Of a stretch of 52,233 nucleotides of DNA, positions 27,952 to 37,071 are shown piece by piece. Both the position numbers and the translations under genes were made by a program. The notes beneath the pieces were generated by a model, which saw only the letters and a program-made list of their open reading frames with translations, made no database searches and was not told the origin of the DNA. This DNA is from Thermoguttaceae bacterium (GTDB taxonomy: Bacteria; Planctomycetota; Planctomycetia; Pirellulales; Thermoguttaceae): NCBI GenBank assembly GCA_017559825.1, contig JAFYQR010000196.1, positions 1-52,233 on the forward strand. Reading direction: 5' to 3'. The number at the start of each line of letters is the position of its first letter. The stretch's first letter is position 1.

Positions 27952-28938
27952 ATGCCGCGTCTTCTAAAATTTTTGCATTATTTTTTATTAGGACGCGCTC
28001 AGCGGATTTTCGGCGCGCAGGCCTTGACGGCGCTCGTTCTTTTAGGGTTTGGCGCGAGCGTTTGGACGACGTTGCGCGACGATATTTGCGAACAAGAAGT
28101 ATATATCGTCAAGGAAAAAGATTTTCGCGTTTGGAATCCGCCGGTTTGGACGTCGGATCGTTTTGTCGCCGAGGCGCTCGAACTGCGCGCGCCGGAGGCG
28201 CGCAACGAACCGTTAAATTCGCTCGACCCGAATTTGATCGATCATTTGCTCGTCGCGTTCGAGTCGCATCCTTGGGTGGAGCGGGTCGAGTCGATCGAGA
28301 CGCGATTTCCGGCGCGAGTCGACGTGAAGATTCGTTTCAAGGAACCGGTCGCGGTCGTCGATCCGACGCCGGCGATCGCGGTCGATTGGAGCGATTCGGC
28401 GACTCCGGTCTTTCACGGCGGCGAAAGCGAACGGGGAGCCGAAATCGCCGAGTCGAGCGGGCCGGTTTTCGAAAAATACGTCGTCGACGCGAAGGGGTAT
28501 CGCCTTCCGGACGAATATTTTCGCGCCAATCCGAGCGCGTATCGTCGTTTTCCAATTATTTTAGGGATTCGGTCGACGCCGGTTTCGGGCGCCGGGCAGT
28601 GCGGCGATCCGTTGGTCGTCGAAGCGGCGGCGTTCGCTCGTTTTTTGACCGTCGCCGACGCGATTGAAAAACTGGGCGTTAATCGGATAATCGTCGCTAA
28701 AAAACGCGGCGAAACGACGCCGGTTTACTGCTTAAAAACGGAAGGAAACGCGACGGTTTATTGGGGAACGTTCGCGGCGACAAAGGACGGCGAGCCAGCC
28801 GACCAAGACGCCGTTCGTCAAAGAAAAACGCGCCGATTGTTCGCGGTCGCAGAGAAATACGGAACGTTGGAGGACGTCCCGCCCGAAGCCGCCGCGGAGC
28901 TCGATTTGTCCGTCGAGGAGAACGTCGCGGGGAAATAG
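27952..28938 (+). CDS. FtsQ/POTRA-like single-pass membrane protein
   Basis: 328 residues from the ATG at 27952 (MPRLLKFLHYF); a TTG in frame at 27922 is a possible alternative start. One membrane segment at about residues 15-40 (ALTALVLLGFGASVW) places the rest in the periplasm. Residues about 85-130 match a POTRA domain of FtsQ/DivIB type: LIDHLLVAFESHPWVERVE then TRFPARVDVKIRFKEPVAVV, the pattern by which FtsQ follows its membrane anchor. The later part (YRLPDEYFRANPSAYRRFPI, a strand-loop with a usual P-x-I/L motif) agrees with an FtsQ beta domain. FtsQ links FtsB/FtsL to the divisome in FtsZ-dependent bacteria. No other division gene is nearby, so the role here is open. Confidence 0.65.
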   Translation: MPRLLKFLHYFLLGRAQRIFGAQALTALVLLGFGASVWTTLRDDICEQEVYIVKEKDFRVWNPPVWTSDRFVAEALELRAPEARNEPLNSLDPNLIDHLLVAFESHPWVERVESIETRFPARVDVKIRFKEPVAVVDPTPAIAVDWSDSATPVFHGGESERGAEIAESSGPVFEKYVVDAKGYRLPDEYFRANPSAYRRFPIILGIRSTPVSGAGQCGDPLVVEAAAFARFLTVADAIEKLGVNRIIVAKKRGETTPVYCLKTEGNATVYWGTFAATKDGEPADQDAVRQRKTRRLFAVAEKYGTLEDVPPEAAAELDLSVEENVAGK

Positions 28939-29123
28939 CGGGAACGCGGCGAGTCGAGACGGCGCTTCCATTCGGCAAGAAACGACGAACGCCGCCCAAA
29001 CGAACGGAGCGGCGCGTCGAAAACGGCGTCGAAACAGCTTGAAACGCGTCGCGACGACAAACGGCGACCGACGAACGCGATTTCAACGTCGAAAACGCGA
29101 AACGCCGGTTCCTTCGATTAAAA

Positions 29124-29411
29124 TCATTCGAACGAATCGAACATGCGAGCGAGCGCGATTTCGAATTTCTCGTCGGAGTAATAGGTTCCGGCGGCGATTT
29201 CCGAACGAATGCGGTTGACAAGGTCGAGGCGAATTTCGGAGGCGTTGAAAGCCGCCGCGTTCGCGCCTTGAACGCTCTGTTGGGCCGAAATTTCCATCTC
29301 GTCGCGAGGAGCGACGTTCGATTTCGTTTCGACGCCGGTTTCGCGTTTCAACATATCGGCTCGGCGCGGCGCCGCGACGCCTTGCGCTCCGTGGATTCCG
29401 TAAATATTCAT
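29124..29411 (-). CDS. FlgM-like anti-sigma-28 factor
   Basis: 95 residues. The C-terminal 40 residues show the FlgM sigma-binding pattern: a helix RLDLVNRIRSEIAAGTYY followed by DEKFEIALARMFDSF, matching the V-x-x-I-[RK]-x-x-[IV]-x-x-G-x-Y signature. The N-terminal half is polar and disordered-looking, as in FlgM. FlgM binds and silences the flagellar sigma factor FliA until the hook is complete and FlgM is exported. An AGGAG site nine bases before the ATG fixes the start. No flagellar gene lies in this window. Planctomycetes often carry isolated FlgM-like genes. Confidence 0.75.
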   Translation of the reverse strand: MNIYGIHGAQGVAAPRRADMLKRETGVETKSNVAPRDEMEISAQQSVQGANAAAFNASEIRLDLVNRIRSEIAAGTYYSDEKFEIALARMFDSFE

Positions 29412-30106
29412 GTTGGGTCTCCTGAAAAATTTTATCAGAAGTTGTCTGCAATCTTCGCGCCGCGACGCTCTTCCTTGAGCGTCGACGAACCGCCGACTTA
29501 AACGTCGCCGACCGCCGCGTCGTCGAACGTTTCGACTCGCGTCGAGAACGTTCGGCGTCTTTCTTGTTTGTTTATCGTTTGAAAATCGGAGCGCGCCGAC
29601 TCAACGCGAAACCGCGTCGAAGCGTCGTCGTTTTCCAACGAACGGACGAAAGTCGGAGGGCGAAACGCGCCGTTCGCGTCGTTTTCTCTTCGCTATTAGT
29701 ATCGACGAACGAACGGGCGAACTTGAGGCTTTCCTCGATTCTCGACCGTATTTTATCGCGTTCGACGCTCGGACTTTCCGTCGGCGAAGCGTTCGAAAGC
29801 GGACGGCGGCTCGACGCGTCGGCGAGAAAACGCCTCGTCGCGCAAGACCGTATGATTCTTATTATGCCAAAACGAGCGCGTTTCGACAAGAGCGATTAAG
29901 CGAAAAACCGAGATTTTCGAAAATTTTTCTCGACTTTTTCCCAACGCCGTTAAATGGGGTGGAATAGGCGGAATAAAGCGGTGAAAATCCGGCTCGTTTT
30001 TCATAAAACAAGCGCAAAACGAAAAAAAAGCGAGGCGATTTTCGACGCCGGTAAAACGGAACGACGCGGAAACGAAAAAATCGTCGCCGCGTCGTCGCGT
30101 TTGTTT
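29412..30106. other. 695-bp region without a convincing gene
   Basis: This gap lies between accC and the FlgM-like gene, both on the minus strand. It holds two hairpins near accC (30061-30095 and 29909-29932) and is AT-richer between 29880 and 30030. Reading frames on both strands (for example around 29570-29890) are Arg-rich and look like shadows. No tRNA cloverleaf or clear small RNA is seen. The FlgM-like gene's promoter must lie in its left part, but I see no clear -35/-10 pair. Confidence 0.45.
30061..30095 (-). terminator. Putative terminator after accC
   Basis: A nine-base stem pairs 30061-30069 with 30087-30095, 12 bases past the accC stop. On the minus strand it is followed by TCCGTTTTACC. 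A second, AT-rich hairpin at 29909-29932 is followed by TTTTT on the minus strand and may be the actual end. Confidence 0.45.
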
Positions 30107-31450
30107 TCAGTTCATAAAATGCCGTTCGACGAACCCGACGTCGGGCGTTTCGTTGGCAAATTGGCGGCTTTTGAGAATCTTTAACAGGCCAGGAATCGAC
30201 GTTTTAATCCCGTCGACCTGAAATTCTTCGAGCGCGCGAATCATCGTCGCCAAGCCCTCCTCGCGATTTTGACGGCAAACGAGGAGCTTGCCGATCATCG
30301 AGTCGTAATGCGGACTTACGGTATAACCCGGGTAAACGTGCGAGTCGAAACGGACGCCGAAACCGCCCGGGACGATCATGTTCTCGATTTTGCCGGGACT
30401 CGGGCGGAAGTTGCGTTCCGAATCTTCCGCGTTGATTCGGCATTCCATCGCGAAACCGAGGTGCGGCACGTCTTTTTGTTCGAACGTCAGTTTTTCGCCC
30501 GCCGCGACGCGAATCTGCCATTGGACGAGGTCGATTCCGGTCGCCATCTCCGTTACCGGGTGTTCGACTTGAATGCGCGCGTTCATTTCGATGAAGTAGA
30601 AATCGCCGTTTTTGTCGACGACGAACTCGACCGTTCCGGCGTTCGCGTAACCGGCGGTTTTCGCGAGTCGAGCGGCGGCTTCGCAGAGTTCGCGGCGACG
30701 TTCGAGCGAAAGCGCGGGCGCCGGGGTCAGCTCGACGAGTTTTTGACGGCGGCGCTGAATCGAGCAGTCGCGTTCCCAAAGGTGAACGACGTTCCCGTAA
30801 TTATCGGCGAGGATTTGCGCTTCGACGTGCCGCGGATTTTCGATCAACTTTTCGATATAAACCGCGCCGTTGCCGAAGTTGGCCGTCGCTTCTTGCGCCG
30901 CTTCTTGGAGCGCGATTTTGAGCTGCGCGTCGTCGTAAGCGGGGCGAATGCCGCGTCCGCCGCCTCCCGCCGTCGCTTTGACGAGAACCGGATAACCGAT
31001 TTTGCGAGCGACTTCGAGACCCTGCGCTTCCGATTCGATCAAACCGTCGCTCCCGGGAACCGTCGGGACGTCGCAGGCGCGAGCCAAGGCGCGAGCCGAG
31101 TTTTTGTCGCCGAGCCGTTCCATCGCCTCGACGCTCGGGCCGATGAACTCGAAACCGCAGCTGCGGCAAATTTCGGCGAAATGAGCGTTTTCGGAAAGGA
31201 AGCCGTAACCCGGGTGAATCGCGTTCGCTCCGACCAGTTCGGCGGCGCTGATGACGCGATCGATTTTGAGGTAGCTTTGGTTCGTCGGCGCGGGCCCGAT
31301 GCAGACGGCGCGGTCGGCGAGCTTCAAGTAGCGGGCGTCGCGGTCGGCTTCGCTGTAAACGGCGACCGATTCGACGCCGAGTTCACGGCAAGCTCGGATA
31401 ACGCGGAGAGCGATTTCGCCTCGGTTGGCGATAAGAATGCGTTTAAACAT
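30107..31450 (-). CDS. accC: Acetyl-CoA carboxylase, biotin carboxylase subunit
   Basis: 447 residues from the ATG at 31450 ([20 protein letters not shown]); a TTG four codons earlier is less likely. Family landmarks in order: [22 protein letters not shown], the ATP-grasp glycine loop [53 protein letters not shown], and [21 protein letters not shown] with catalytic Glu and Arg residues. It carboxylates biotin on the carrier protein AccB, the first half-reaction of malonyl-CoA formation for fatty-acid synthesis. AccB is encoded 152 bases upstream on the same strand. The carboxyltransferase genes are not in this window. Confidence 0.96.
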   Translation of the reverse strand: MFKRILIANRGEIALRVIRACRELGVESVAVYSEADRDARYLKLADRAVCIGPAPTNQSYLKIDRVISAAELVGANAIHPGYGFLSENAHFAEICRSCGFEFIGPSVEAMERLGDKNSARALARACDVPTVPGSDGLIESEAQGLEVARKIGYPVLVKATAGGGGRGIRPAYDDAQLKIALQEAAQEATANFGNGAVYIEKLIENPRHVEAQILADNYGNVVHLWERDCSIQRRRQKLVELTPAPALSLERRRELCEAAARLAKTAGYANAGTVEFVVDKNGDFYFIEMNARIQVEHPVTEMATGIDLVQWQIRVAAGEKLTFEQKDVPHLGFAMECRINAEDSERNFRPSPGKIENMIVPGGFGVRFDSHVYPGYTVSPHYDSMIGKLLVCRQNREEGLATMIRALEEFQVDGIKTSIPGLLKILKSRQFANETPDVGFVERHFMN

Positions 31451-31602
31451 AACAAAAATCAATCCTTGACGTCGAAAACGCGACGCGAGCGGGCGGGAGG
31501 CGAAGAGCGAACCGACGTCGCTCCTCGACGCGGCGCGGCGCGGCGACCGTCGGCGAAGCGTCGGGGAACGGAGCGCTTTTCGGAAAAGGCAAAAAGGCGG
31601 AA

Positions 31603-32133
31603 TTAGCCGCGAACGTCGACTTTGAACAACGGGGCGCCGAACTCGACCGGGTCGCCGTTTTTGACGAGAACCGCGACGATTTTGCCGGAAATTTCCGCTT
31701 GGATTTCGTTGAAAACTTTCATCGCTTCGACGATGCAGACCGTTTTTTCCGGGCCGACGACGTCGCCGACTTTGACAAACGGCGCGGCGTCCGGGCTAGG
31801 CGAGGCGTAGAAGGTGCCGACCATCGGCGAATCGATCGTTTTCAGGGACTTCGCGTCGGCTTCCTCGGCGGGCGCTTGCGGGGCGCTCGGAGCGGCGGCG
31901 GGCGCGTTTTGAGCGGGCGCCGCCGGAACGACCGTCGGAACCGCGTCGACGACCGGCGCGATCGCGCCGCGGCGCAGTTTCAAACGAGCGTCGCCTTGTT
32001 CCCATTCGAGTTCCGAAACGTTGTTTTCCTTCATCAGCTCGACGAGGAAACGAACGCCTTCGAGGTTGAAACCGCCGTCTTTCGGAGCGTTTTGCGAAGG
32101 AGTTTTCTTTTCTTTCTTTTCTTTTTCGGCCAT
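31603..32133 (-). CDS. accB: Biotin carboxyl carrier protein of acetyl-CoA carboxylase
   Basis: 176 residues. The N-terminal part includes a helix ([20 protein letters not shown]) and [15 protein letters not shown], both typical of AccB; residues about 60-95 are an Ala-Pro-rich flexible linker. The C-terminal biotinyl domain has [19 protein letters not shown] and the biotinylation site [10 protein letters not shown], where Lys is modified; the usual MKM is MKV. It shuttles the carboxyl group between biotin carboxylase and carboxyltransferase. The gene follows prmC by 14 bases and precedes accC, so the three are probably co-transcribed. Confidence 0.95.
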   Translation of the reverse strand: MAEKEKKEKKTPSQNAPKDGGFNLEGVRFLVELMKENNVSELEWEQGDARLKLRRGAIAPVVDAVPTVVPAAPAQNAPAAAPSAPQAPAEEADAKSLKTIDSPMVGTFYASPSPDAAPFVKVGDVVGPEKTVCIVEAMKVFNEIQAEISGKIVAVLVKNGDPVEFGAPLFKVDVRG

Positions 32134-32147
32134 TTTGCGCGGCTTTC

Positions 32148-33056
32148 CTATTTTAACGTTGCGGAAACAAATCGATCTAATTTGGCGAAGTCTTGAAGGA
32201 CGGCGACGTCCGTCCAGCGACCGTCGGCTTCGAAGAGACGCGCCGTTTCGGAAGCGGTGGTCGGACTCATTTCGACGAAAATTTTTCCGCCGCTCTTTAA
32301 ATAATCGGGCGCGGTCGAGACAATGCGAGCGACGATTTCGACGCCGGTTTCGCCCCCGAGAAGCGCGAGTTTCGGCTCGAAATCGCGAACGGTCGGCTCG
32401 AGTTCGGCGTACTCCGGCGCGGAAACGTAAGGCGGATTGCTAACGACGATATCGAAACGACGCTCCGGTTTCAGGGCGGAGAAAAGGTCGGATTCGACGA
32501 ACTCGACGCGGTCGGCGACCTCGTTTTTTTCGGCGTTGCGGCGAGCGACGATCAGCGCGGCGGGGGAAATATCGAGCGCGGTCAAACGAACGTTTCGCAG
32601 GTTCTTCGCCAACGCGATCGCGACGCAACCGCTTCCGGTTCCAACGTCGCAAAGATTCCAGACGCGGTCGGCGTCGAACGTTCCGGCTTCGCGAGCCGCT
32701 TTATCCGTTTTTTTGACGAGCTCGACCGTCTCCAAAACGAGCTGCTCCGTTTCCGGACGCGGAATCAACACGTCGCGGTTCGTTTCGAAGTCGAGCGAGT
32801 AAAACTCCTTTTTGCCGACGAGATGCGCGACCGGCTCGCCCGCGCCTCGACGCTTGACCAACGAGCGGAAAAGCGCTCGCTCGTCGTCGTTCGGGACGGA
32901 TTCGTAATTAACGTACAGATCGATGCGAGTCGTTTTCAGCGCGAACGCCAAGAGAATTTCGGCTTCCAACCGAGGCGAGTCCGCGCCTTTTTCGGTAAAA
33001 AAGTTCGTCGTCCATTCGAGCAGACGCCGCGTCGTCCAAGTTTCGCCTTGCGACAT
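32148..33056 (-). CDS. prmC: Peptide chain release factor N5-glutamine methyltransferase
   Basis: 302 residues. The N-terminal helical domain contains LLEWTTNFFTEKGADSPRLEAE, and the C-terminal Rossmann domain binds S-adenosylmethionine through CDVGTGSGCVAIALAK and LTALDISPAAL. The catalytic NPPY motif is in IVVSNPPYVSAPEY, which holds the Gln side chain of the release factors. PrmC methylates the Gln of the GGQ motif in RF1 and RF2. The prfA gene, its substrate, lies 75 bases upstream on the same strand, the classical pairing. AAGGAG seven bases before the ATG. Confidence 0.95.
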   Translation of the reverse strand: MSQGETWTTRRLLEWTTNFFTEKGADSPRLEAEILLAFALKTTRIDLYVNYESVPNDDERALFRSLVKRRGAGEPVAHLVGKKEFYSLDFETNRDVLIPRPETEQLVLETVELVKKTDKAAREAGTFDADRVWNLCDVGTGSGCVAIALAKNLRNVRLTALDISPAALIVARRNAEKNEVADRVEFVESDLFSALKPERRFDIVVSNPPYVSAPEYAELEPTVRDFEPKLALLGGETGVEIVARIVSTAPDYLKSGGKIFVEMSPTTASETARLFEADGRWTDVAVLQDFAKLDRFVSATLK

Positions 33057-33131
33057 TTCCGACTCCTTCGAAAAATTTAACGTCGTCGCGTCGACAACGG
33101 GAGGCGACGCGCGGTAACAACGACGTGCAGA

Positions 33132-34205
33132 TTATTCGATCGCGCCGAACGAATTGCGCAGGTTTTGTCGTTCGTAATCGAGAAGGCCTTCGACCACCGG
33201 AGAGAGATCGCCGGCGAGAATGACGTCCAGTTTGTACAGCGTCAACCCGATGCGATGGTCGGTAACGCGGTTTTCCGGGAAGTTGTAGGTGCGAATCCGC
33301 TCGCTGCGGTCCCCGCTTCCGAGTTTGCTCATTCGCTCTTGCGAACGACGGGCTTGCTCTTCGGCGCGTTTTTGTTCGTAAAGGCGAGTTTTCAAGACGC
33401 GCAACGCCTTCGCCAAGTTTTTGTGTTGGCTTTTTTCGTCTTGGCAACTGACGACGAGCCCGGTTTCGAGGTGCGTCAAACGAATCGCGGACGCGGTTTT
33501 GTTGACGTGCTGACCGCCCGGCCCGCTCGCGCAGAAACGGTCGACGCGGTAGTCGTCCGGCTTGAGGTCGATTTCGACGTCTTCCGGCTCCGCCATAACG
33601 GCGACGGTCGCGGCGGACGTGTGGATGCGGCCCTTCGTTTCGGTTTCCGGAACCCGTTGAACGCGGTGCCCGCCGCTTTCGAATTGGAGTTCGCGGTAGC
33701 AGCCTTCGCCGTCGACGCCAAAGACGATTTCCTTAAAACCGCCGATTTCGGTCGGGCTCATCGACATAAGCTCGATTTTCCACCCGCGTCCTTCGCAGTA
33801 CCGCTTGTACATTTCGTAGAGGTCGCGAGCGAACAACGCCGCCTCGTCGCCGCCGGTGCCGGCGTGAACTTCGAGAATGCAGTGCGCGCGGTTCGCGTCC
33901 GCGCCGCCGATGGTGAGGTCGAGAAGCTCGTTCCAGTAATTTTCGCGTTCTTCGCGGAGATTCGGAAGCTCCATCTCGGCGAGCTCGCGCATTTCGGCGT
34001 CGGCGCCTTCGAGCATGCCTTTCGCTTCTTCGATTTCGGCGTTCAGTTGTTTGAAACGACGATATTTTCCGCAGAGCTTCGTCAAAGAACCGTGTTCGCG
34101 CGCAACGGCGGCGAATCGGCTGGAGTCGGCCAAGACTTCTTGGTCGTTCATCTGGCGCTCGAGCTCTTCAAAACGAGCGAGCTTTTCGTCGAGTAATTTG
34201 CGCAT
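33132..34205 (-). CDS. prfA: Peptide chain release factor 1
   Basis: 357 residues, normal length. RF1-type recognition segment: [20 protein letters not shown], with P-E-T at the P-x-T anticodon-mimic position that reads UAA and UAG. The catalytic loop is [19 protein letters not shown] with the GGQ that enters the peptidyl-transferase centre. [13 protein letters not shown] and the C-terminal [17 protein letters not shown] are further class I release-factor markers. An AT-rich element (34219-34243) lies directly upstream. It starts the prfA-prmC-accB-accC gene run; rpmE is 290 bases further upstream. Confidence 0.96.
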   Translation of the reverse strand: MRKLLDEKLARFEELERQMNDQEVLADSSRFAAVAREHGSLTKLCGKYRRFKQLNAEIEEAKGMLEGADAEMRELAEMELPNLREERENYWNELLDLTIGGADANRAHCILEVHAGTGGDEAALFARDLYEMYKRYCEGRGWKIELMSMSPTEIGGFKEIVFGVDGEGCYRELQFESGGHRVQRVPETETKGRIHTSAATVAVMAEPEDVEIDLKPDDYRVDRFCASGPGGQHVNKTASAIRLTHLETGLVVSCQDEKSQHKNLAKALRVLKTRLYEQKRAEEQARRSQERMSKLGSGDRSERIRTYNFPENRVTDHRIGLTLYKLDVILAGDLSPVVEGLLDYERQNLRNSFGAIE

Positions 34206-34218
34206 CGCGGTTCTTTAA

Positions 34219-34243
34219 ATCGGTCGCTTATTAATAATATTGA
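34219..34243 (-). promoter_or_regulatory. AT-rich upstream element of prfA
   Basis: On the minus strand it reads TTGTCAATATTATTAATA followed by AGCG, ending about 20 bases before the prfA ATG. It matches the element at 21185-21214 except for one missing AT pair. TATTAT or TATTAA could be a -10. Putative. Confidence 0.38.
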
Positions 34244-34393
34244 CAAAAACGGGAACGTTCGGCGCCTCGCGCGGAAAAACTCGCCGACGGAGACGATTCG
34301 TCGAGTAAAACGGACGACGAGAAACGCGGGCGGGAAAGCGCGGTCGGCGCCGACGTTGGGTCGCGCTTGGGGCGACATAATCCCCGACTCCGG

Positions 34394-34430
34394 CGTTTCG
34401 CAAACGTCGACTAACGTCGCTTGCGAAACG
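34394..34430. terminator. Hairpin between rpmE and prfA
   Basis: A perfect ten-base inverted repeat, CGTTTCGCAA at 34394-34403 and TTGCGAAACG at 34421-34430, lies 66 bases past the rpmE stop. No T-run follows on the minus strand, so it may be a processing or factor-dependent stop signal rather than an intrinsic terminator. Confidence 0.4.
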
Positions 34431-34495
34431 GGAGAGCGCGTCGGGACGCGGCGCGACGGAAACGTCCCGAACGATCGACGGCCGTTCTAACGGAA

Positions 34496-34714
34496 TCAGG
34501 CCTTTTTCTTGCCGTAGTTGCCGGCGAACTTGTTGCGGAACTTTTCGATGCGCCCCGCGGAGTCGACGAACTTGAGGCGGCCGGTGTAGAACGGGTGGCA
34601 CGCGTTGCAAATGTCGACTTTGAGTTCCGGTTTCGTGCTGCGCGTCATGAAGGTGTTGCCGCAACCGCAGGTAACTTTCGTTTCCACGTACTTCGGATGG
34701 ATTTTTTCTTTCAT
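34496..34714 (-). CDS. rpmE: 50S ribosomal protein bL31
   Basis: 72 residues from the ATG at 34714 ([15 protein letters not shown]). This is the zinc-binding (C+) form: Cys16 and Cys18 in CGCGN and two further cysteines in [11 protein letters not shown] complete the zinc ribbon. The stretch [20 protein letters not shown] is highly conserved in bL31, which sits at the ribosomal subunit interface. An in-frame extension to 34855 would overlap the leader and is rejected. Promoter at 34862-34889 gives a leader of about 140 bases. Confidence 0.96.
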   Translation of the reverse strand: MKEKIHPKYVETKVTCGCGNTFMTRSTKPELKVDICNACHPFYTGRLKFVDSAGRIEKFRNKFAGNYGKKKA

Positions 34715-34861
34715 CGTAATTTCTCTTTTCTCAAACGTTTTTCGCCGCGAGGGTTCCAAGCGACGGCGCGAAAGGCGCGCGGCCGCCCCTTGCGAATCGA
34801 AAACACGCGTTAAATTAATGGGACGCGGGGGCCGAAACGACCGACCGTCAATCAACCGGCC

Positions 34862-34889
34862 ATTTTACCAAAATTTAACGACTTGGCAA
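34862..34889 (-). promoter_or_regulatory. Sigma70-like promoter of rpmE
   Basis: TTGCCA (34889-34884), 16-base spacer, TAAAAT (34867-34862) on the minus strand. Farther upstream, 34923-34971 contains an 11-bp imperfect inverted repeat (AACCAAGCGCG with a partner ending TTGGTT) and GCGCAAAC repeated three times, of unclear role. Confidence 0.58.
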
Positions 34890-35062
34890 GGGCCGCCAAG
34901 GCCGCGCGTTCGATATTTTTTCAACCAAGCGCGATTTTTTTGTTTTTTTAAACCAAAAACGCGCCTTGGTTTGCGCTGTTTGCGCAGATTGTTTTGCTTA
35001 TGCAAGCAGCGGAGTTTGCGCAGCTTTTCTAAATTAACAAATGGCGAGCAAAAAACGGTCGA

Positions 35063-35857
35063 TTACAGTTGCAACACGTCGTTCATATCGTAAAGTCGAC
35101 CCGCCGGTCGCGCCGCGAGGAACTTCGCCGCCGCGAGAGCGCCGGTCGCGTAAGAGTCGCGGTTCGAGGCGCGAACGGTCAGCTCGAGCGTTTCGCCGAG
35201 CATGCCGAAAACGATCGTGTGTTCGCCCGGGTTGTCGCCGACGCGGATCGCGTGGTAGGCGATTTCGTTGTGCGGACGGGCGCCCGTTTTGCCGCCTCGA
35301 CCGTCGCGGAACGAGTCGATTCCCATCTCGGCGGCGATCAGCGAGCCGAATTTCAGCGCGGTGCCGCTCGGCGCGTCGACCTTATAGCGGTGGTGGCGCT
35401 CGAGAATTTCGACGTCGGCGTCTTGGTCTTTCAGCGTTTTCGCCGCGATTTGCGACAGTTTCATCGCCAAGTTGACGGCGGGGCTCATGCTCGGCGAACG
35501 GAGAACCGGAATCGTTTTCGCCGCGTCTTCCAAGCGTTGGAGTTGCTCCGCGTCGGCGCCGGTCGTCGCGTAAACGAGCGCGATTTTGCGGTCGAGGCAA
35601 AGGGCGAGGAGGGCGTCGAGAGCGCGCGGCGACGAGAAATCGACGATAACGTCCGGCGCAACGTCGACCGGGAGTTCGGCGGCGATCGGGACGCCGATTT
35701 TAGCGATTCCGGCGACTTCTCCGGCGTCGCGACCGAGTTCGGGGCAGGTCGGCGCTTCGAGCGCGGCGACGATTTGCAGTTCCGGGTCGGCGGCGGCGAG
35801 CGCGACGAGGCGTTTGCCCATTTTGCCGGCGGCTCCAAAAAACGCTATTTTAGTCAT
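35063..35857 (-). CDS. dapB: 4-hydroxy-tetrahydrodipicolinate reductase
   Basis: 264 residues. The N-terminal Rossmann motif is FFGAAGKMGKRLV; VIVDFSSPRAL and YATTGADAEQ are the conserved cofactor-domain strands. The catalytic signature ILERHHRYKVDAPSGTALKF contains the His pair and the Lys of the active site. It reduces the dihydrodipicolinate precursor with NAD(P)H in lysine and diaminopimelate synthesis, supplying peptidoglycan cross-links. AAAGGA before the ATG. It follows a LysR regulator gene by 141 bases on the same strand; a nine-base inverted repeat at 35931-35960 lies between them. Confidence 0.95.
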   Translation of the reverse strand: MTKIAFFGAAGKMGKRLVALAAADPELQIVAALEAPTCPELGRDAGEVAGIAKIGVPIAAELPVDVAPDVIVDFSSPRALDALLALCLDRKIALVYATTGADAEQLQRLEDAAKTIPVLRSPSMSPAVNLAMKLSQIAAKTLKDQDADVEILERHHRYKVDAPSGTALKFGSLIAAEMGIDSFRDGRGGKTGARPHNEIAYHAIRVGDNPGEHTIVFGMLGETLELTVRASNRDSYATGALAAAKFLAARPAGRLYDMNDVLQL

Positions 35858-35930
35858 TTTACGTATCCTTTGTTTCTTGCGCGTTGTTTGCGTTTGGATT
35901 ATTTTCTCTATTTTTGCCGTTTTGACTCGA

Positions 35931-35960
35931 CCGCGAACAAAGCGCTTATAGTGTTCGCGG
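35931..35960. terminator. Inverted repeat between the LysR gene and dapB
   Basis: CCGCGAACA at 35931-35939 pairs with TGTTCGCGG at 35952-35960 around a 12-base loop, 39 bases past the LysR stop. There is no T-run on the minus strand, so it could equally be an operator for dapB. Confidence 0.4.
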
Positions 35961-35998
35961 CTTTATAAGTAAAACGAATAACGTTCGATTCGCGGCGT

Positions 35999-36964
35999 TT
36001 AGTCGGCGTTTTCCAACGTTTGGGCGGTCAATTCCGGCGTCGGCGCGGCGGCGGTCGGCGGAGCGAACGACGCGTCCGAGTTGACCAGCGCGCCGCCGAG
36101 CATCTCGATAAAGCGGGTCGTTTGCGCCGAAAAAACTTTGCGGTGTTTGTAAATGACGCCGATCGGTCGCGTTAATTTGGGCGAAACAAGGGGAATGGCG
36201 ACCATTTTGCCGCTTTCGACGTCCGAAACGACCGTCGGCGCGGGAAGAATGCTGACGCCGACGCCGACTTCGATCGCCTGCTTGATCGTTTCGATGTTGT
36301 CGAACTCCATCGCGACGTCGACGTGAACGCCGCGTTGGCGCATGTAGCGGTCGGTTTCCTTGCGGATGAAAAGATCGCGGTCGAAAGCGACGTACTCCAC
36401 GTTTTGCAGCTGTTCGAGCGTCAGCGTTTTCTCTTTCGCCAGCGGGTGGTTCGGCGGCGCGACGACGACCATCTCTTCGGAACGAAGCGGAATCACGTTC
36501 AATTCCGGCGACGTCGTCGGGTACGAGACGATGCCCAAGTCCGCCTCGGAGTTGAGGACGGCTTGGTACACTTTCGACGGGTGGAGAAACTCGAGCCGAA
36601 TTTTCGTTTTCGGACATTCTTTCATGAAGTCGCGCATACACTTGCTCATGTCGTGCAGGCCGACCGAGTAAATCGCCGCGACGTGAATCGTGCCGCCGCC
36701 TTGGTTGTAAAGGGACTGAACTCGGGTGACGACCGAGTCGTAGGTTTCGAGAATTTCGCGGAAACCTTCGTAGCAAATTTGGCCCTCTTGCGTCAGGACG
36801 AACGGACGCTTCGTGCGGTCGACGAGCCGCGAGCCGATCTGTTTTTCAAGGCGGTGGATCGATTGCGTCGCCGCGGATTGGCTGACGTTGTTCGCCTCGG
36901 CGCCGCGCGAGAAACTTTGATAGTGAACGACGTCGCAGAAAATTCTAAAGGTCTCGATATTCAT
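35999..36964 (-). CDS. LysR-family transcriptional regulator
   Basis: 321 residues. The N-terminal winged helix-turn-helix is typical: FRIFCDVVHYQSFSRGAEAN, VSQSAATQSIHRLEKQIGSRLVDR kept in family order, and the wing PFVLTQEGQICYE. The effector domain follows from about residue 90 with HVAAIYSVGLHDMSKCMRDF, ADLGIVSYPTTSPELNVIP and VGVGVSILPAPTVVSDV. The C-terminus (SFAPPTAAAPTPELTAQTL) is a low-complexity tail. The effector is unknown. Promoter at 37094-37121 carries an inverted repeat, consistent with autoregulation. Divergent from the cytochrome/nadB region, which it might also control, and upstream of dapB. Confidence 0.92.
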   Translation of the reverse strand: MNIETFRIFCDVVHYQSFSRGAEANNVSQSAATQSIHRLEKQIGSRLVDRTKRPFVLTQEGQICYEGFREILETYDSVVTRVQSLYNQGGGTIHVAAIYSVGLHDMSKCMRDFMKECPKTKIRLEFLHPSKVYQAVLNSEADLGIVSYPTTSPELNVIPLRSEEMVVVAPPNHPLAKEKTLTLEQLQNVEYVAFDRDLFIRKETDRYMRQRGVHVDVAMEFDNIETIKQAIEVGVGVSILPAPTVVSDVESGKMVAIPLVSPKLTRPIGVIYKHRKVFSAQTTRFIEMLGGALVNSDASFAPPTAAAPTPELTAQTLENAD

Positions 36965-37071
36965 CGGTCGCGTTCCTTAACGCTTCGCTTCGCCGACGCT
37001 CGGTCGAGAAACGTTTCGCCGTCGAGAGAGCGTTCGCGAAAAACGGGGGGGCGGATTAACAAATATAATTC

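Noticed and set aside
29083..29451. Alternative 122-codon frame overlapping the FlgM-like gene
   Set aside because: It is out of frame with the FlgM signature and has no ribosome-binding site, whereas the 95-residue frame has both.
29564..29899. A 111-codon plus-strand frame in the gap before accC, with an antisense twin at 29572-29889
   Set aside because: Both are Arg/Ser-rich, overlap each other and show no ribosome-binding site or recognisable family.
34719..34855. Extension of bL31 to 119 residues
   Set aside because: bL31 starts at MKEKIHPK; the extra sequence is leader DNA directly after the promoter.
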